64,000 bases of DNA from CBDANW01 sp965197825 (GCA_965197825.1 CBDANW010000002.1:1984001-2048000); one strand, 5' to 3'. Positions 35,698-44,942 are shown, counted from the stretch's first letter. Notes: generated by a model from the sequence alone, not told the origin. Program-made: numbers and translations.

Positions 35698-36749
35698 ATG
35701 AAACGCCGGGCCACCCGTCCTCGATCGCACAAGACACGACCGTTTTCCTGGGAGCACCTGAGCGAAAAGGATCTCTTGGAGGTTCGCATGTGCGATCTTG
35801 GCCTCGCGACCGAGGGAACGGGTCTCGAAGAGCGGATCGAGCAAGTATGCGGAGAGCTCACGGCGCGAGGACTCCGCTTTCGCCCCCACTTCTGGCTCTC
35901 CGATGACTGGTTCACTCCAGACGGAATACCGGGAGTGGCCATACCCTTTTACCTCGCTCACCCACGCCTGGCCCAACTCGAACGAGCGAAGATGCTCGAA
36001 GTCGAAGGAGGCACACCGGAATGGTGCCTACGCATTCTCCGCCACGAAGCAGGCCACGCCATTGACAACGCTTTTCGGCTGAGACGACGGCGTCGCCGTA
36101 TCAAGCTATTCGGCAAATCATCCGAGCCCTATCCCGAGCACTATGCGCCCCGACCTTACAGCAAGAGCTACGTGATCCACCTCGACGCTTGGTATGCACA
36201 AAGCCATCCCGACGAGGACTTTGCCGAGACGTTTGTTGTTTGGTTGCACCCCGCTCCACGTGGAGAAAACGCTACGCGGAATGGCGCGCCTTGACGAAGC
36301 TCGAGTACATGGACGAGCTGATGTCGGAGATTGCCTCGACGAAGCCCTCGGTGAGGAGTCGTCGCCAACTGGAACCGCTGTCTCGGCTGCGTAAGACACT
36401 CAGGATGCATTACGAAGAGAAGCGCGAGCGCTACCAAGTGGACTATCCGAGGTTCTACGATCGTGACCTGAGGCGGCTCTTCTCGGATTCGCCGGAGTTC
36501 CAGGCAAATATGACCGCCGCTTCCTTCTTGACCAAGAAGCGCAAAGAGGTGCGGCGCACCGTCGCTCGGTGGACCGGAGCCTACCAATACACCGTCGACC
36601 AGGTTTTGGCGGACATGATCCAACGCTGCCGAGACCTCAAGCTACATCTCGCCAAGCCCGAGCAACTCACGGCTTTCGAGTTCACGGTCCTTCTCACCGT
36701 CCAGACGATGAACTACCTGCACAGTGGTCGCAACCGCGTGAGCCTATGA
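35698..36749 (+). pseudogene. HEXXH zinc metallopeptidase (Peptidase_Mx-like), frameshifted
   Basis: The first frame gives a basic N-terminus, then VEGGTPEWCLRILRHEAGHA with zinc motif HEAGH, a run of arginines, and HPDEDFAETFVVWLHP, which supplies a likely third ligand E. Near 36255 one base appears to be missing. The rest (STWRKRYAEWRALTKLEYMD, then RQLEPLSRLRKTLRMHYEEK, ending SGRNRVSL) reads in the next frame to 36749. Combined length is about 350 residues. The layout matches the putative zinc-binding metallopeptidase family of unknown substrate. The stop overlaps the ATP-grasp start by ATGA, so the pair is one operon. Truncation by a consensus error is possible. Confidence 0.75.
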
Positions 36750-37768
36750 GAAACATCCGGATACTCGCCCTCATGCACGAAGGCATGGTCCCGCCGGAGA
36801 ACGTTGGCAAACACGACATCACCACGGTCGATTGGAAGATGGAATACGACGTCATCAGCACGCTAGAGGAAATCGGCCACGAGGTTCACAAACTGGGAGT
36901 GAGCAGCGATCTGGGGGCGATTCGCAAAGCCATCCACTCGTTCGACCCCCACATCGTGTTCAACCTCTTGGAAGACTTCGACGATATGGCCATCTACGAT
37001 CAGAACGTCGTTAGCTACCTCGAGCTCATCCATATGCCGTATACCGGTTGTAACCCGCGTGGCTTGATGCTCGCCCGAGACAAGGCCATCTCCAAGGAGC
37101 TCTTGACCTACCATCGTGTCTCGGTGCCGGAGTTTGCCGTCTTCAGGAGGGGTAAGTCGATCAGGAAGCCGAAAAAGCTTTCCTTCCCGCTAATCGTCAA
37201 GTCCCTCATTCTCGAGGGATCGGCGGGCATCTCACAGGCGTCGGTGGTATCCGATGAGGAGCGGTTGAAGGAGCGGGTCGAGTTCATTCACGCTCAGTTC
37301 GAGACCGACGCCATCGTCGAACGTTACATCGAGGGCCGAGAGCTCTATGTCGGGGTGATTGGCAATCACCGGCTGCAGGTATTTCCAGTCTGGGAGCTTT
37401 CCTTTACCAAACGAGTTGGTGAGGTAAGGCCGATTGCCACCGGCCGCGTCAAGTGGAACACCCGGTATCAGAAGAGGTACGGCATCACGACCGGCGAAGC
37501 AAAAGATCTGCCGGAAGGAAAGCGCGAAGCCGTTCAACACCTATGCAAGCGCGTCTACCGGATCTTGGGCCTGAGCGGCTATGCCCGCCTCGATCTGAGA
37601 CTGGCCCCGGACGGAAAGATCTACGTCCTCGAGGCCAACCCAAATCCCCAGCTTGCCTATGGGGAGGACTTTGCGGAATCGGCGGAGTTTGCCGGGCTCA
37701 GTTACGAGGCTTTGATCCAGCGCATCATCAGCCTCGGACGTCGATGGGAGTCCGAGCGTTACCGCTGA
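36746..37768 (+). CDS. ATP-grasp ligase, D-Ala-D-Ala ligase-like
   Basis: 340 residues from ATG 36746. The N-terminal domain includes IRKAIHSFDPHIVFNLLEDF. The ATP-grasp region follows: MPYTGCNPRGLMLARDKAIS, SFPLIVKSLILEGSAGISQA, DAIVERYIEGRELYVGVIGN, and the metal-binding end YARLDLRLAPDGKIYVLEAN followed by PNPQLAYGEDF. It would form a peptide or amide bond between a carboxylate and an amine using ATP. It is not a standard Ddl, since the genetic context is a zinc peptidase rather than mur genes. The substrate is unknown. Confidence 0.85.
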   Translation: MRNIRILALMHEGMVPPENVGKHDITTVDWKMEYDVISTLEEIGHEVHKLGVSSDLGAIRKAIHSFDPHIVFNLLEDFDDMAIYDQNVVSYLELIHMPYTGCNPRGLMLARDKAISKELLTYHRVSVPEFAVFRRGKSIRKPKKLSFPLIVKSLILEGSAGISQASVVSDEERLKERVEFIHAQFETDAIVERYIEGRELYVGVIGNHRLQVFPVWELSFTKRVGEVRPIATGRVKWNTRYQKRYGITTGEAKDLPEGKREAVQHLCKRVYRILGLSGYARLDLRLAPDGKIYVLEANPNPQLAYGEDFAESAEFAGLSYEALIQRIISLGRRWESERYR

Positions 37769-37835
37769 AGGTCGCTTTGCGGGCGCGACCGGAGCGCCTC
37801 CACACTAGTGGACTGTAACAACTGAACGTTTAGTG

Positions 37836-37906
37836 TCCCCTTCGGGGATGGTGGAAACCCCTCGCCTTTAGGCGAAGAAAAGATTGTCGAAGTCCCCGAA
37901 GGGGGA
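37836..37906. terminator. Clustered hairpins after the ATP-grasp gene
   Basis: Three small hairpins follow in 70 bp: TCCCCTTCGGGGA with a TTCG loop (37836-37848), TCGCCTTTAGGCGA (37862-37875) and TCCCCGAAGGGGGA (37893-37906). The first and third can also pair with each other. There is no clear T-run. A bidirectional terminator between convergent genes is the simplest reading. Confidence 0.4.
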
Positions 37907-37920
37907 GGCGGTGGTGCCGC

Positions 37921-38964
37921 TCAGTCTGCTCCCGCCGTTATTTCGCCGGCTCCCTGATGCGCCTGATCCTGTTGCCGCGCCGGCTCTGGCGCACCGCCGT
38001 AACTGTAGGATTGGTAGCTGTAGTAGTAACTCTGTGCGTAGTCATTTAGATTTACGGCGTTTAGCACAACCCCACTTACTTTTCCTCCCACCCGTTCGAT
38101 GAGCTCCAAGCTGCCGCTGACGTCTCGATAGGAAGTCTGGCCGCTCCGCACCACGAGCAACGAAGCATCACAACATGCCGTGAGCGCGTGAGAGTCGAAC
38201 ACTGGCAACAAAGGGGCGGAATCGAGAAGAACGAAATCGAATTTTCGAGAGAATCGTTTGAGAGCCTTCTGCATTTGCGCCGAGCTGAGGAGTTCGGAGG
38301 GGGTGGGACTCACCGGACCGGCGGGAAGCAAGAATACGTTCGGGATCGGCGTGCTCACCACGGCGGCCCCATCGGACGAAATCTGTCCCGTTGAGCACAC
38401 TGGACAAGCCTGTCTCATTGTCAACGTGGAACACCCGATGAACCTGAGGATTGCGCAGGTCGGCGTCGACGAGCAAAACCGTCTTGTTCAATTGGGTCAG
38501 CGACAGGGCGAGATTGCAGGCGACGAAGGTCTTGCCCGCATTTTTCTCGGGCCCGGTCACCAAGACAACTCGCGGAAGCTCCGGCTCCGATTCGTCGCCG
38601 AAGCGGAACCGTGGATGTTCCCAGAGTCGGAGCTCATCGACCACGCGCTCGGCCAAGGTAAAACTTTCCAGCACTCTCTTTTGAGTAGGATAGAATTCCT
38701 GGGAACCGAACCAGGACTCGGGAGACACACTGCCTTCTACAACGTTGATGCGACCGCGATTGATCTGTAGCAACGCTCTAGCAGTGTAGACGGGTCTGCG
38801 GAACAATGCGTTGCCGACCGTGAGGCTTAACACCACCAAAGTAACGGCTGCAATCACCCATCTTCGCTTCAGGATCACGAACCAGTAAGCGCGCGGATGA
38901 ACCTCAGGCTCCTGTAAGACCCCGGCTGTTCACGCGCCGGTAGATTCAAATCCGCGAAGGGCAT
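37921..38964 (-). pseudogene. Wzz/BY-kinase (Wzc/CpsD-type) gene, deleted and frameshifted
   Basis: The apparent start is ATG 38964 (MPFADLNLPAREQPG), with a frame change near 38923 into VHPRAYWFVILKRRWVIAAV, the first membrane segment. Only the start of the Wzz domain follows (VYTARALLQINRGRINVVEG) before jumping to the kinase part, so the periplasmic and second membrane regions are deleted. The kinase keeps Walker A GPEKNAGKT, Walker A' VLLVDADLRNP and, after another frame change near 38385, Walker B FDFVLLDSAPLL. The C-terminal Tyr cluster YAQSYYYSYQSYSYGG is present. It would have controlled exopolysaccharide export. Confidence 0.8.
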
Positions 38965-39260
38965 ACTCTCCCGTTCACTTTCAGATCAAGCTAGACGGTT
39001 TTTCTGTTGGTTTGTATTGTTAAAGTATTTTATCCTTCCACTCCCCCCAAAGTCAAGGCGCACATAGAGTTTCGGGCTGGCCAGGAGGCTATTTTCGCTT
39101 CCCAGGCGTCTCGATTGGGAGGAAAGTTGACTTTTCGGTCCAACGAGCCGTAGACTCAGTAGAGTAATCCAACGAAAATCGAATGACTCCTGCCGCTCGG
39201 CGTTTTCTCAGCCCGTGGAAAGGCCGTCGTGTCGCACGCGGAAGAGAGAGGTATGAAAAA
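38965..39260. other. AT-rich intergenic region
   Basis: No gene is seen. An AT-rich stretch at 39000-39032 (TTTTTCTGTTGG, TTGTATTGTTAAAG) lies between divergent transcription units and may hold promoters for the BY-kinase gene and for the gene at 39261. Confidence 0.35.
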
Positions 39261-39773
39261 ATGAATGCGAGAGTCTCAGGGTCCCTGGCCACCTACCTGC
39301 TAGCCCTTTCTTTTCTCATACCAGTCGTCTGCCCGGTGAATACCTTCGCACAGGGCGAAGAGGGGATCGTGCTGGGCCGCATCTTCGAGATCGACAAGAA
39401 GAAGTACCAACAAGAAGAGGCTCGCGCCGACGCAGAAGGTGACAACGGAAATGCGACCGCACCGTCCGATGCCCGAGACGACGAGCAGCCTAACCGGCGC
39501 CCCCAGGAATATGAGGAGTATCTTGAACCACGCAGCGATGTCGAGGTGATAGCCCGTCTCCTTACGAGCAACCAGAAGTTCCGAAGTGACCAGACGGGAG
39601 GGGGCGGAGACTATCTGATCTCGAGCCTGTCTCCCGGCGTCTTCGAGTTCACGCTACGGTTCGAGGATCAAGATTATCCCGTAGCGCATCGTCTGGACGC
39701 CATGGTCAACCTGACGTTCCTGGCCGAGCTCTGCTTCGTGCTCGACAAGGAAGAACAGTTCGCCGCCAGGTAG
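39261..39773 (+). CDS. Secreted protein of unknown function, 3' end cut
   Basis: 170 residues from ATG 39261. The signal peptide is LATYLLALSFLIPVVCPVNT with cleavage near FAQ-GEE. An acidic linker (EARADAEGDNGNATAPSDAR) precedes a beta-rich domain (LISSLSPGVFEFTLRFEDQD, then LAELCFVLDKEEQFAAR). The stop falls at the junction with the DruA-like fragment, so the true C-terminus is probably missing. It resembles small secreted proteins common in Acidobacteriota; function unknown. Confidence 0.6.
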   Translation: MNARVSGSLATYLLALSFLIPVVCPVNTFAQGEEGIVLGRIFEIDKKKYQQEEARADAEGDNGNATAPSDARDDEQPNRRPQEYEEYLEPRSDVEVIARLLTSNQKFRSDQTGGGGDYLISSLSPGVFEFTLRFEDQDYPVAHRLDAMVNLTFLAELCFVLDKEEQFAAR

Positions 39774-40329
39774 CATGTCCCCTCGTTACGCTCCCTCTCC
39801 ACAAACGTCTCGAGCAACACCGGCCTCACACCGTACGCTTCCTCCCAATCATCCACCACTACTCGGGCTGCCAGCGACAGCACGTGACTCGCGAGGCCTT
39901 TGATGGAAAACCACGGCAGGATCAGGAACCGACTGTTGTTTACCACCCGCCGAAGGTTCTTTTGCCGCGTCGCGTCATCCCAACCGATGAAGCCGTCACG
40001 AGACCGAAGACGACGCGCTGACGACGAGAACTGCACGCACCCACTCAGCTCACGACGAGGTTTCGAGCTCCAGACCAAGTAACGCAGGTGTGCGCCATAG
40101 GCCACCTTGTGCCCGAGGTAGTGGTAACGCTCGACCAGTTCCCTCCACAGCGCTCGCTCCTCAGCGTGCGCCACCAAGCCCAGAGTTACCGGCGCCACGT
40201 CCGAAGCTCGTGCCGCGACAGTCCGCATGAGTCGATGACCTCGTGCAGAATATTCCATTCTTCATTGGTCACACCCTTGCCGCAAAAGCTCGGGCGCTTC
40301 CACACCATGGCCTCCGTCTCGTTGCTCAC
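39774..40329 (-). pseudogene. DUF4338/DruA-like fragment
   Basis: A GTG at 40329 opens an N-terminal part (MVWKRPSFCGKGVTNEEWNI) that goes out of frame near 40210. The core then reads ALWRELVERYHYLGHKVAYG, LRYLVWSSKPRRELSGCVQF, DDATRQKNLRRVVNNSRFLI, LASHVLSLAARVVVDDWEEA and VLLETFVERERNEGTCYLAA. It is cut there at the 3' end of the preceding gene. DUF4338 is the DruA protein of Druantia defence loci but is also widespread as a lone, mobile-like gene. No druB-E is present, so this is a decayed lone copy. Confidence 0.7.
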
Positions 40330-40492
40330 CTGGGCCACGCTCCTTTCCTCCCAGGCTGAGACTACACAGATGGTCCCGCTTTGTCCAGGACTTTTTTCCT
40401 TTTTGTTTCAAACCTCCGTCAACAACGAGCGACCCCCGGGCAAACTACTTATCGCATCCCGTCATGTCACGCACCGTTGCCGAAAAGACACC

Positions 40493-40609
40493 AAGTAGCT
40501 ACGGCGGCGGGGTAAGCCCGCCTTCGTCAGCGCGTTTGGTGTGAACTACGGCGGGCAATTTTGCGACCTCCGGTCGCAAAATTGGTGGAGGCGGCGGGAA
40601 TCGAACCCG
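40493..40609 (+). repeat. Left direct repeat containing the ssrA 3' end
   Basis: 117 bp nearly identical to 49171-49288. It includes the terminator-like hairpin and the last 27 bases of the tmRNA gene (complement of 40583-40609). Beyond 40609 the sequences diverge. It is the expected scar of integration at ssrA, an attL/attR-type boundary. Confidence 0.6.
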
Positions 40610-40823
40610 ATCAGATGGTTTTCTTAACCGGTTGATGGCGCCCAACTTTCGCTAGTAAGTGGTTCAAGATCAACGCCTTCCCATCGATGTCTTGTCCTCC
40701 CCAGTCCTCTCGACTCCTCTGGAATCCGCCCCAGTTTTGGAGACATATTGGAGACGGTCACGCGGGTCAACCTGGTCCTACGCTAGTCCACTTCCGCACA
40801 GGCCCTCCTCCAACCTCGCCCCA

Positions 40824-40852
40824 TTGACTTTTCACCTTGTGCAGAATACTCT
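40824..40852 (+). promoter_or_regulatory. Kinase-type promoter, copy 1
   Basis: TTGACT (40824-40829), 17 bp, then TACTCT (40847-40852), upstream of a truncated kinase start. The surrounding 90 bp resemble the region upstream of the kinase at 44943. Confidence 0.4.
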
Positions 40853-40871
40853 CACACTCTAAGGACCGGCC

Positions 40872-40967
40872 ATGCCACTTACTCCCAGCACCAAGCTCGG
40901 ATCCTACGAGATCCTATCCGCCATCGGTGCGGGTGGAATGGGAGAACCGGCCTCCACTTCAGCCTAG
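40872..40967 (+). pseudogene. Ser/Thr kinase N-terminal fragment
   Basis: A 31-codon frame, MPLTPSTKLGSYEILSAIGA then GGMGE, covers only the glycine-rich loop of a Pkn-type kinase. It is then joined to unrelated sequence and stops at 40967. It is a duplicate of the 5' end of the kinase at 44943. Confidence 0.75.
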
Positions 40968-41056
40968 CATGGGGCCGATCGATCCGACGCCGCCAGATGC
41001 GCGTGTTGCGTTAATTGCACTCGACTGACCTTGCCCAGGAAAAGTGGACAGGTTGA

Positions 41057-41912
41057 TTATCTCGCATGAGCCGTTTTGAGGTCATGAATCCGTTCGAACA
41101 CCATTGAGCTGTTGTAATCGAGTGACGAGTGGAGTCGATACGGATTGTAGAACCCCTCGATGTAGCTCGCGACCACGTCTTTGGCCATACGTCGTGTTGG
41201 CCAACTACATCGGTGGAGGAGCTCGGTCTTGAGCGTGCCTAAGAAGCTCTCGGTCACGGCGTTGTCCCAGCAATCACCCTTGCGGCTCATCGAGCACGGC
41301 CTGGTAGGTCGCAGCCGCGTATTGAGTACCACGGTCTGAATGATGCACCAAGCCACTTTCCGGCAGGCGGCGCCCCAAGGCCATGTGAAGCGCCTCGAGA
41401 GCAAGCTCCGCGCGCAGGTGGGGCTGCATCGCCCAGCCTACGACACGACGCGAGAACAGATCGAGGATGACCGCCAAGTAGAGCCAGCCTTCCCAAGTCC
41501 GGATGTAGGTTATGTCCGTCACCCAGAACTGGTTCGGTCGTGCGGCTTCGAAGTTCCGGCCGAGCACGTTGGGTGCGATGGGGCGATCGTGCTTGCTGTC
41601 GGTCGTGCGGCGAAAACGCTTGCTGGGCAGACCCTGCAGGCCCATCTCACGCATCAGCCGTGCCACTCGCTGCTTGCCTACCTCGACGTTCTCCCCGTCA
41701 AGCTGGCGACGTACACGCTCCCTGCCGTAGGTACCACGGCTATGGGCGTGGATCACTTGGATGCGCAGCTTCAGCTTCCCATCCTCACACTGTCGCTTGC
41801 TGGGCGCGCGCTTCATCTGAGCGTAGTAGCCGCTGGTCGATACTCTCAGAACTCGGCACATCACCCGCACCGGGTAGTTGGCCCGCTCCGCGTGAATGAA
41901 TTTGAATCTCAT
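41057..41912 (-). pseudogene. IS3 OrfB, copy C, 23-bp deletion
   Basis: It matches copies A and B to about residue 207 (AAATYQAVLDE), then shifts frame because of a 23-bp deletion near 41293. The catalytic E segment (MSRKGDCWDNAVTESFLGTL) is intact only in the shifted frame. A few substitutions are also present, for example FEAARPNQF for FEAERPNQF. The transposase is dead. Confidence 0.92.
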
Positions 41913-42188
41913 TCGCTTTCCTTCGCGAAGAAGGCCGCCGCCTTTTTTAATATTTCTCGCTCTTGCTCCAACGTACGCACTCGACGCCGTAGCGAACGGA
42001 GCTCATCACGTTCCGCCGTCGTCAGAGCCTCGCGTGGACCTTCACCGTGATCAACTTTGTATTGTTTCACCCAGTTTCGAAGGGCCGATTCCGTCAGGTC
42101 CAGTTCCTTAGCGACCTGGCCGATGCTGCGCTCGCCCTCCCTGAACAGCCGGACCGCTTCCTTCTTGAACTCCCCCGTGAACTTCCTG

Positions 42189-43588
42189 GGTGATGTCTTA
42201 AGATTCCTGTCAAAGAAAAACGATGTATGGTTCCCCAAGCTCAAACCCGTCCCCGTCATGGGGACAGAAAAGGAGAACCATACATCATGGGAAAGGTACT
42301 ACCGAGTCAGCGATTGCTCAAGCAGTTCGAGGAACAACTGGTATTTGGGGAGATGAATCTCTCGGAGATCGTCCGGTCGGGAGCTCAGATGATGCTTCAA
42401 TATGCGTTGGAGCGCGAGGTGACGGAGGCGTTGGGTCGAAACTACTATGAGAACGCTCCGGCAACGACGAAGGAGAAGGGACGACGCAACGGGTATGAGT
42501 CGCATCGGGTCCTCACGGGCGAGGGAGCGGTAACGGTGCAAGTGCCGCGGGTACGAGAAACAGAGAAGGTGTTTCAGTCAAAGATTCTCGACGCCTACGT
42601 GAGCCGGACCGAGAAACTCGATGAACTGATCGCGCGGATGTACGTCCACGGGATGTCGACGCGTGACATTGAGGCGACGTTCGCGGACGTGCTGAGCGGC
42701 ACGGGTGTCTCGAAGTCGGTGGTGAGCCGGGTCACACGGTGTCTGTCGGAGGATTTCGAGGCGTTTCGAAAACGGGATCTCTCGAACGAGAAGCTGTTGT
42801 ATCTCGAGCTCGACGGCACGTACCTGCGCTACCACCAAGGAGCGGAGAGGAAAGAGCCCATCCTCGTTGCGACCGGCTATCGCGCTGATGGGACGCGAGT
42901 TCTTCTTCATATCGGTGTCGGCAACCGAGAATCCTACGAGAACTGGAAGGGGTTCTTGCAGGAGATAGTGGCCCGAGGAATGAGGGAGCCGTTGCTCATC
43001 GTGACGGACGGGAATCCTGGAGTGCTCAAAGCGATCGCAGAGGTCTTCCCTCGAAGCCTCAAGCAACGTTGCCAGAAGCACCGCCTCGAGAACATCCTGG
43101 GCAAGGCTCCGAAGGAAGTGCGCGACGAACTCAAGGCGGCCATCCTTGAGTCGTTCCATGCGAACAGCTACGAGCAAGGGCTGAAGAAGGGTCGGGAGGT
43201 GATCGCTCGGTACCGTCAACGATTCCCGAGCGCGATGAAGTGCATGGAAGAGACCCTCGAAGCGTGTCTTCAGGCGCTACGCCTTCCTGCGGCGCATCAC
43301 AAAAGGCTTCGCACGTCGAATCTACTTGAGCGCACGTTCGGAGAGCACAAACGTCGCACAAAGGTCATTCCTCACTTCTTCACCGAGGAGGCCGCGATGA
43401 AACTCTCGTTCGCTGTGCTCTTGGCCGTCGCAAACAAATGGCGCGGCGTGAGGATGGATGTCTTCACCGCTAGGAAAGTCGAGGAGCTTCGCAACGAGCT
43501 TCTCCCGCAAGGCACGTCGGAGGAATCAGCAGCTTAACCGAGCGCGGGGAACCGTACGGAGATTTGACAGGAAAATTAAGACTTGACC
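42189..43588 (+). mobile_element. IS256-family element IV, copy 1
   Basis: 1400 bp. The ends read GGTGATGTCTTAAGATTCC at the left and, reverse-complemented, GGTCAAGTCTTAATTTTCC at the right, both followed by TGTCAAA. An 8-bp target duplication ACTTCCTG lies at 42181-42188 and 43589-43596. A second copy is at 46846-48244, differing by a handful of bases. Confidence 0.95.
42287..43537 (+). CDS. Mutator-type (IS256-family) transposase, copy 1
   Basis: 416 residues, full length. The DDE triad is in LYLELDGTYLRYH, LLIVTDGNPGVLKA and NLLERTFGEHKRRTKVIPHF. The C[2]H-like zinc-linked segment LKQRCQKHRLENILGKAP is typical of the family. The ATG is preceded by AGGAG. No stop interrupts it, so this is the IS256-type element in the window most likely to be active, with its twin at 46943. 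Confidence 0.95.
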   Translation: MGKVLPSQRLLKQFEEQLVFGEMNLSEIVRSGAQMMLQYALEREVTEALGRNYYENAPATTKEKGRRNGYESHRVLTGEGAVTVQVPRVRETEKVFQSKILDAYVSRTEKLDELIARMYVHGMSTRDIEATFADVLSGTGVSKSVVSRVTRCLSEDFEAFRKRDLSNEKLLYLELDGTYLRYHQGAERKEPILVATGYRADGTRVLLHIGVGNRESYENWKGFLQEIVARGMREPLLIVTDGNPGVLKAIAEVFPRSLKQRCQKHRLENILGKAPKEVRDELKAAILESFHANSYEQGLKKGREVIARYRQRFPSAMKCMEETLEACLQALRLPAAHHKRLRTSNLLERTFGEHKRRTKVIPHFFTEEAAMKLSFAVLLAVANKWRGVRMDVFTARKVEELRNELLPQGTSEESAA

Positions 43589-44064
43589 ACTTCCTGCGTC
43601 GTCGTTCTCCCATGGACGCCTCCAGGCGCATTGTCGCGCCTCGGTTGATGTCCACAAAACCCGGGCAGGGTCAGACAGTTGATTAAGGCACTGGGGCGAA
43701 ACAAGGCGATACTGAACCAATTTGCGAGCCCTAACTCGACGGCGGGCAATCAAGTCGCAGAGGACCAGGTCGGTGGCAAGAAGACCACCGAAACTCTGAG
43801 CTGGTAACAAATACTCTCGTATTGTGTGGCGTTGTCCGACAACGGGTGCCAACACGCCTCGTGCTGTCTGCAAAACGGCTTCACTAATGGAGACGACCGC
43901 AATGGTGGAAGGCCTCCGCAACTGACGAATCATCTTCACGTGCTCATCCAAAGCGGAAAACGTGATCGAGATGGCGGGACGATCCTTAGGGACCAGCGAG
44001 GCGATTTTCGGGAGAGCACCCGGAGAACCTACTATAAGCGCTCCCATCATCAGTTCGGGGTTCA

Positions 44065-44277
44065 GTGAAAGCTCTTCATGTCAAGGGCACCTTGCGACTG
44101 AAGGGCCCCGGGCCAGATAGCGAGTTTGTCGACATGGAAGTACAACAGTTGTTCACACAATACGATGCAAACATCCAGGTGAGACCGCCTCGATGGCTCA
44201 ACATGGCGGAGCCCGACGCAGAGGGCGAGTCTACTATCATCAACAACAAAGTGGACGTACTACCTCACCACCGATGA
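44065..44277 (+). CDS. Unrecognised 70-residue frame
   Basis: GTG start, MKALHVKGTLRLKGPGPDSE, then MEVQQLFTQYDANIQVRPPR, WLNMAEPDAEGESTIINNKV. The composition looks protein-like rather than random, but no family is recognised and no ribosome site stands out. It may be a fragment of a longer lost gene. It is divergent from the regulator fragment. Confidence 0.3.
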   Translation: MKALHVKGTLRLKGPGPDSEFVDMEVQQLFTQYDANIQVRPPRWLNMAEPDAEGESTIINNKVDVLPHHR

Positions 44278-44280
44278 AAC

Positions 44281-44896
44281 CTGATCTGGTATAGGTCAAC
44301 GTTCCCGAAAGCCGATCTGATACCGCGCCATTGAAAGGGGCACCGGAGGTATTGCCGGCAGGGCCGGTGGGGGAAGGTTATCTCGAGCCTCCAGCCCACC
44401 CATCGAATCGGGATTCCACAGCTAATTCCCGAGGTTCAGTAGGGGGACCAAAACTGCACGACGTCCGCTCCCCTCAACACACCCGGGGACACTGCAAGCC
44501 CTAAGCGCGAAGCTCCACCTAACAGATTCCGCCTAGCGAGGTCGATCAGAATGCCCCTCAGAGAAATAGGATCTACCCTGAGGATCTCTCCGACCCGGAA
44601 CGTTCCTTGTGCGGAGGTGGACAGGGACTGAGTCCCCGCATTTCGGATAGACATTTTCGACCGCAGACTGCGGGCCAACCTGGCCGCTACCCCCAGTGTT
44701 GGCAGGAATGGAACCGCTCGGCATGTGGTTGGCTGGAAATCATCCTTGGGGCGGGAGCGCTTGCACTCGGAGAAGCTACCCACTGGTGATCCTATCCGCA
44801 GGAACGTCCCCGAGACAGTGCTAGCCTGCACGACAGGCATCCGTGGGCATGGACCCTGTCCACCTCCGCACAGATTCTCCTCTAGCCCCGCCCCCA
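44281..44896. other. Interval without a supported gene
   Basis: A minus-strand frame (44436-44936) is open for 166 codons, but its N-terminal part overlaps the kinase promoter and no motif is recognised; its last part (ILRVDPISLRGILIDLARRN) might be a relic. GCCGGC-rich inverted bases occur near 44352-44372. No other content is supported. Confidence 0.3.
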
Positions 44897-44925
44897 TTGA
44901 CTTTTCACCTTGCTTGCAGAATATT
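44897..44925 (+). promoter_or_regulatory. Kinase promoter, copy 2
   Basis: TTGACT (44897-44902), 17 bp, then AATATT (44920-44925), 18 bp before the kinase ATG. The block TTGACTTTTCACCTTG is shared with copy 1 at 40824. Confidence 0.5.
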
Positions 44926-44942
44926 TTCATGCTCAAAGGGCC

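Larger units (their letters stand above)
41909..43613 (-). pseudogene. IS3 OrfA, copy C, split by element IV-1
   Basis: The start MGERRRRK at 43613 is separated from KFTGEFKKEAVRLFREGERS by the 1400-bp element at 42189-43588. The 8-bp duplication ACTTCCTG marks the junctions. Confidence 0.9.
41026..43673 (-). mobile_element. IS3-family element, copy C, interrupted by element IV-1
   Basis: The same inverted ends as copies A and B, with target duplication GAC at 41023-41025 and 43674-43676. An IS256-family element is inserted in orfA. Without it and its 8-bp duplication, copy C is 1240 bp, 23 bp less than A and B. The missing 23 bp is in orfB, where two CTCATCGAGCAC repeats have recombined into one. 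Confidence 0.95.
40959..44050 (-). pseudogene. Regulator-like C-terminal fragment split by IS3 copy C
   Basis: The reading begins at MMGALIVGSPGALPKIASLV (44050) and continues ISITFSALDEHVKMIRQLRR, IAVVSISEAVLQTARGVLAP, ATDLVLCDLIARRRVRARKL to 43674. Removing IS3 copy C and one GAC continues the frame into SSAINATRASGGVGSIGPML and a TGA at 40961-40959. No DNA-binding N-terminus is found upstream. The pattern resembles the C-terminal effector part of some GntR-type regulators, from memory only. Natural composition across the IS argues for a true gene relic. Confidence 0.5.

Noticed and set aside
39774..40329. A Druantia anti-phage system
   Set aside because: Only a broken DruA-like fragment is present; there is no DruB-E or helicase gene nearby.
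40583..40609. A second tmRNA or tRNA gene at the left repeat
   Set aside because: Only the last 27 bases of ssrA are present; the T-arm is incomplete and no acceptor partner lies upstream. It is an integration-type duplicate.
43526..44050. A complete 174-residue gene ending inside IS3 copy C
   Set aside because: Its last about 50 codons are IS sequence. The gene-like part continues across the IS to 40959, so it is listed as an interrupted fragment.
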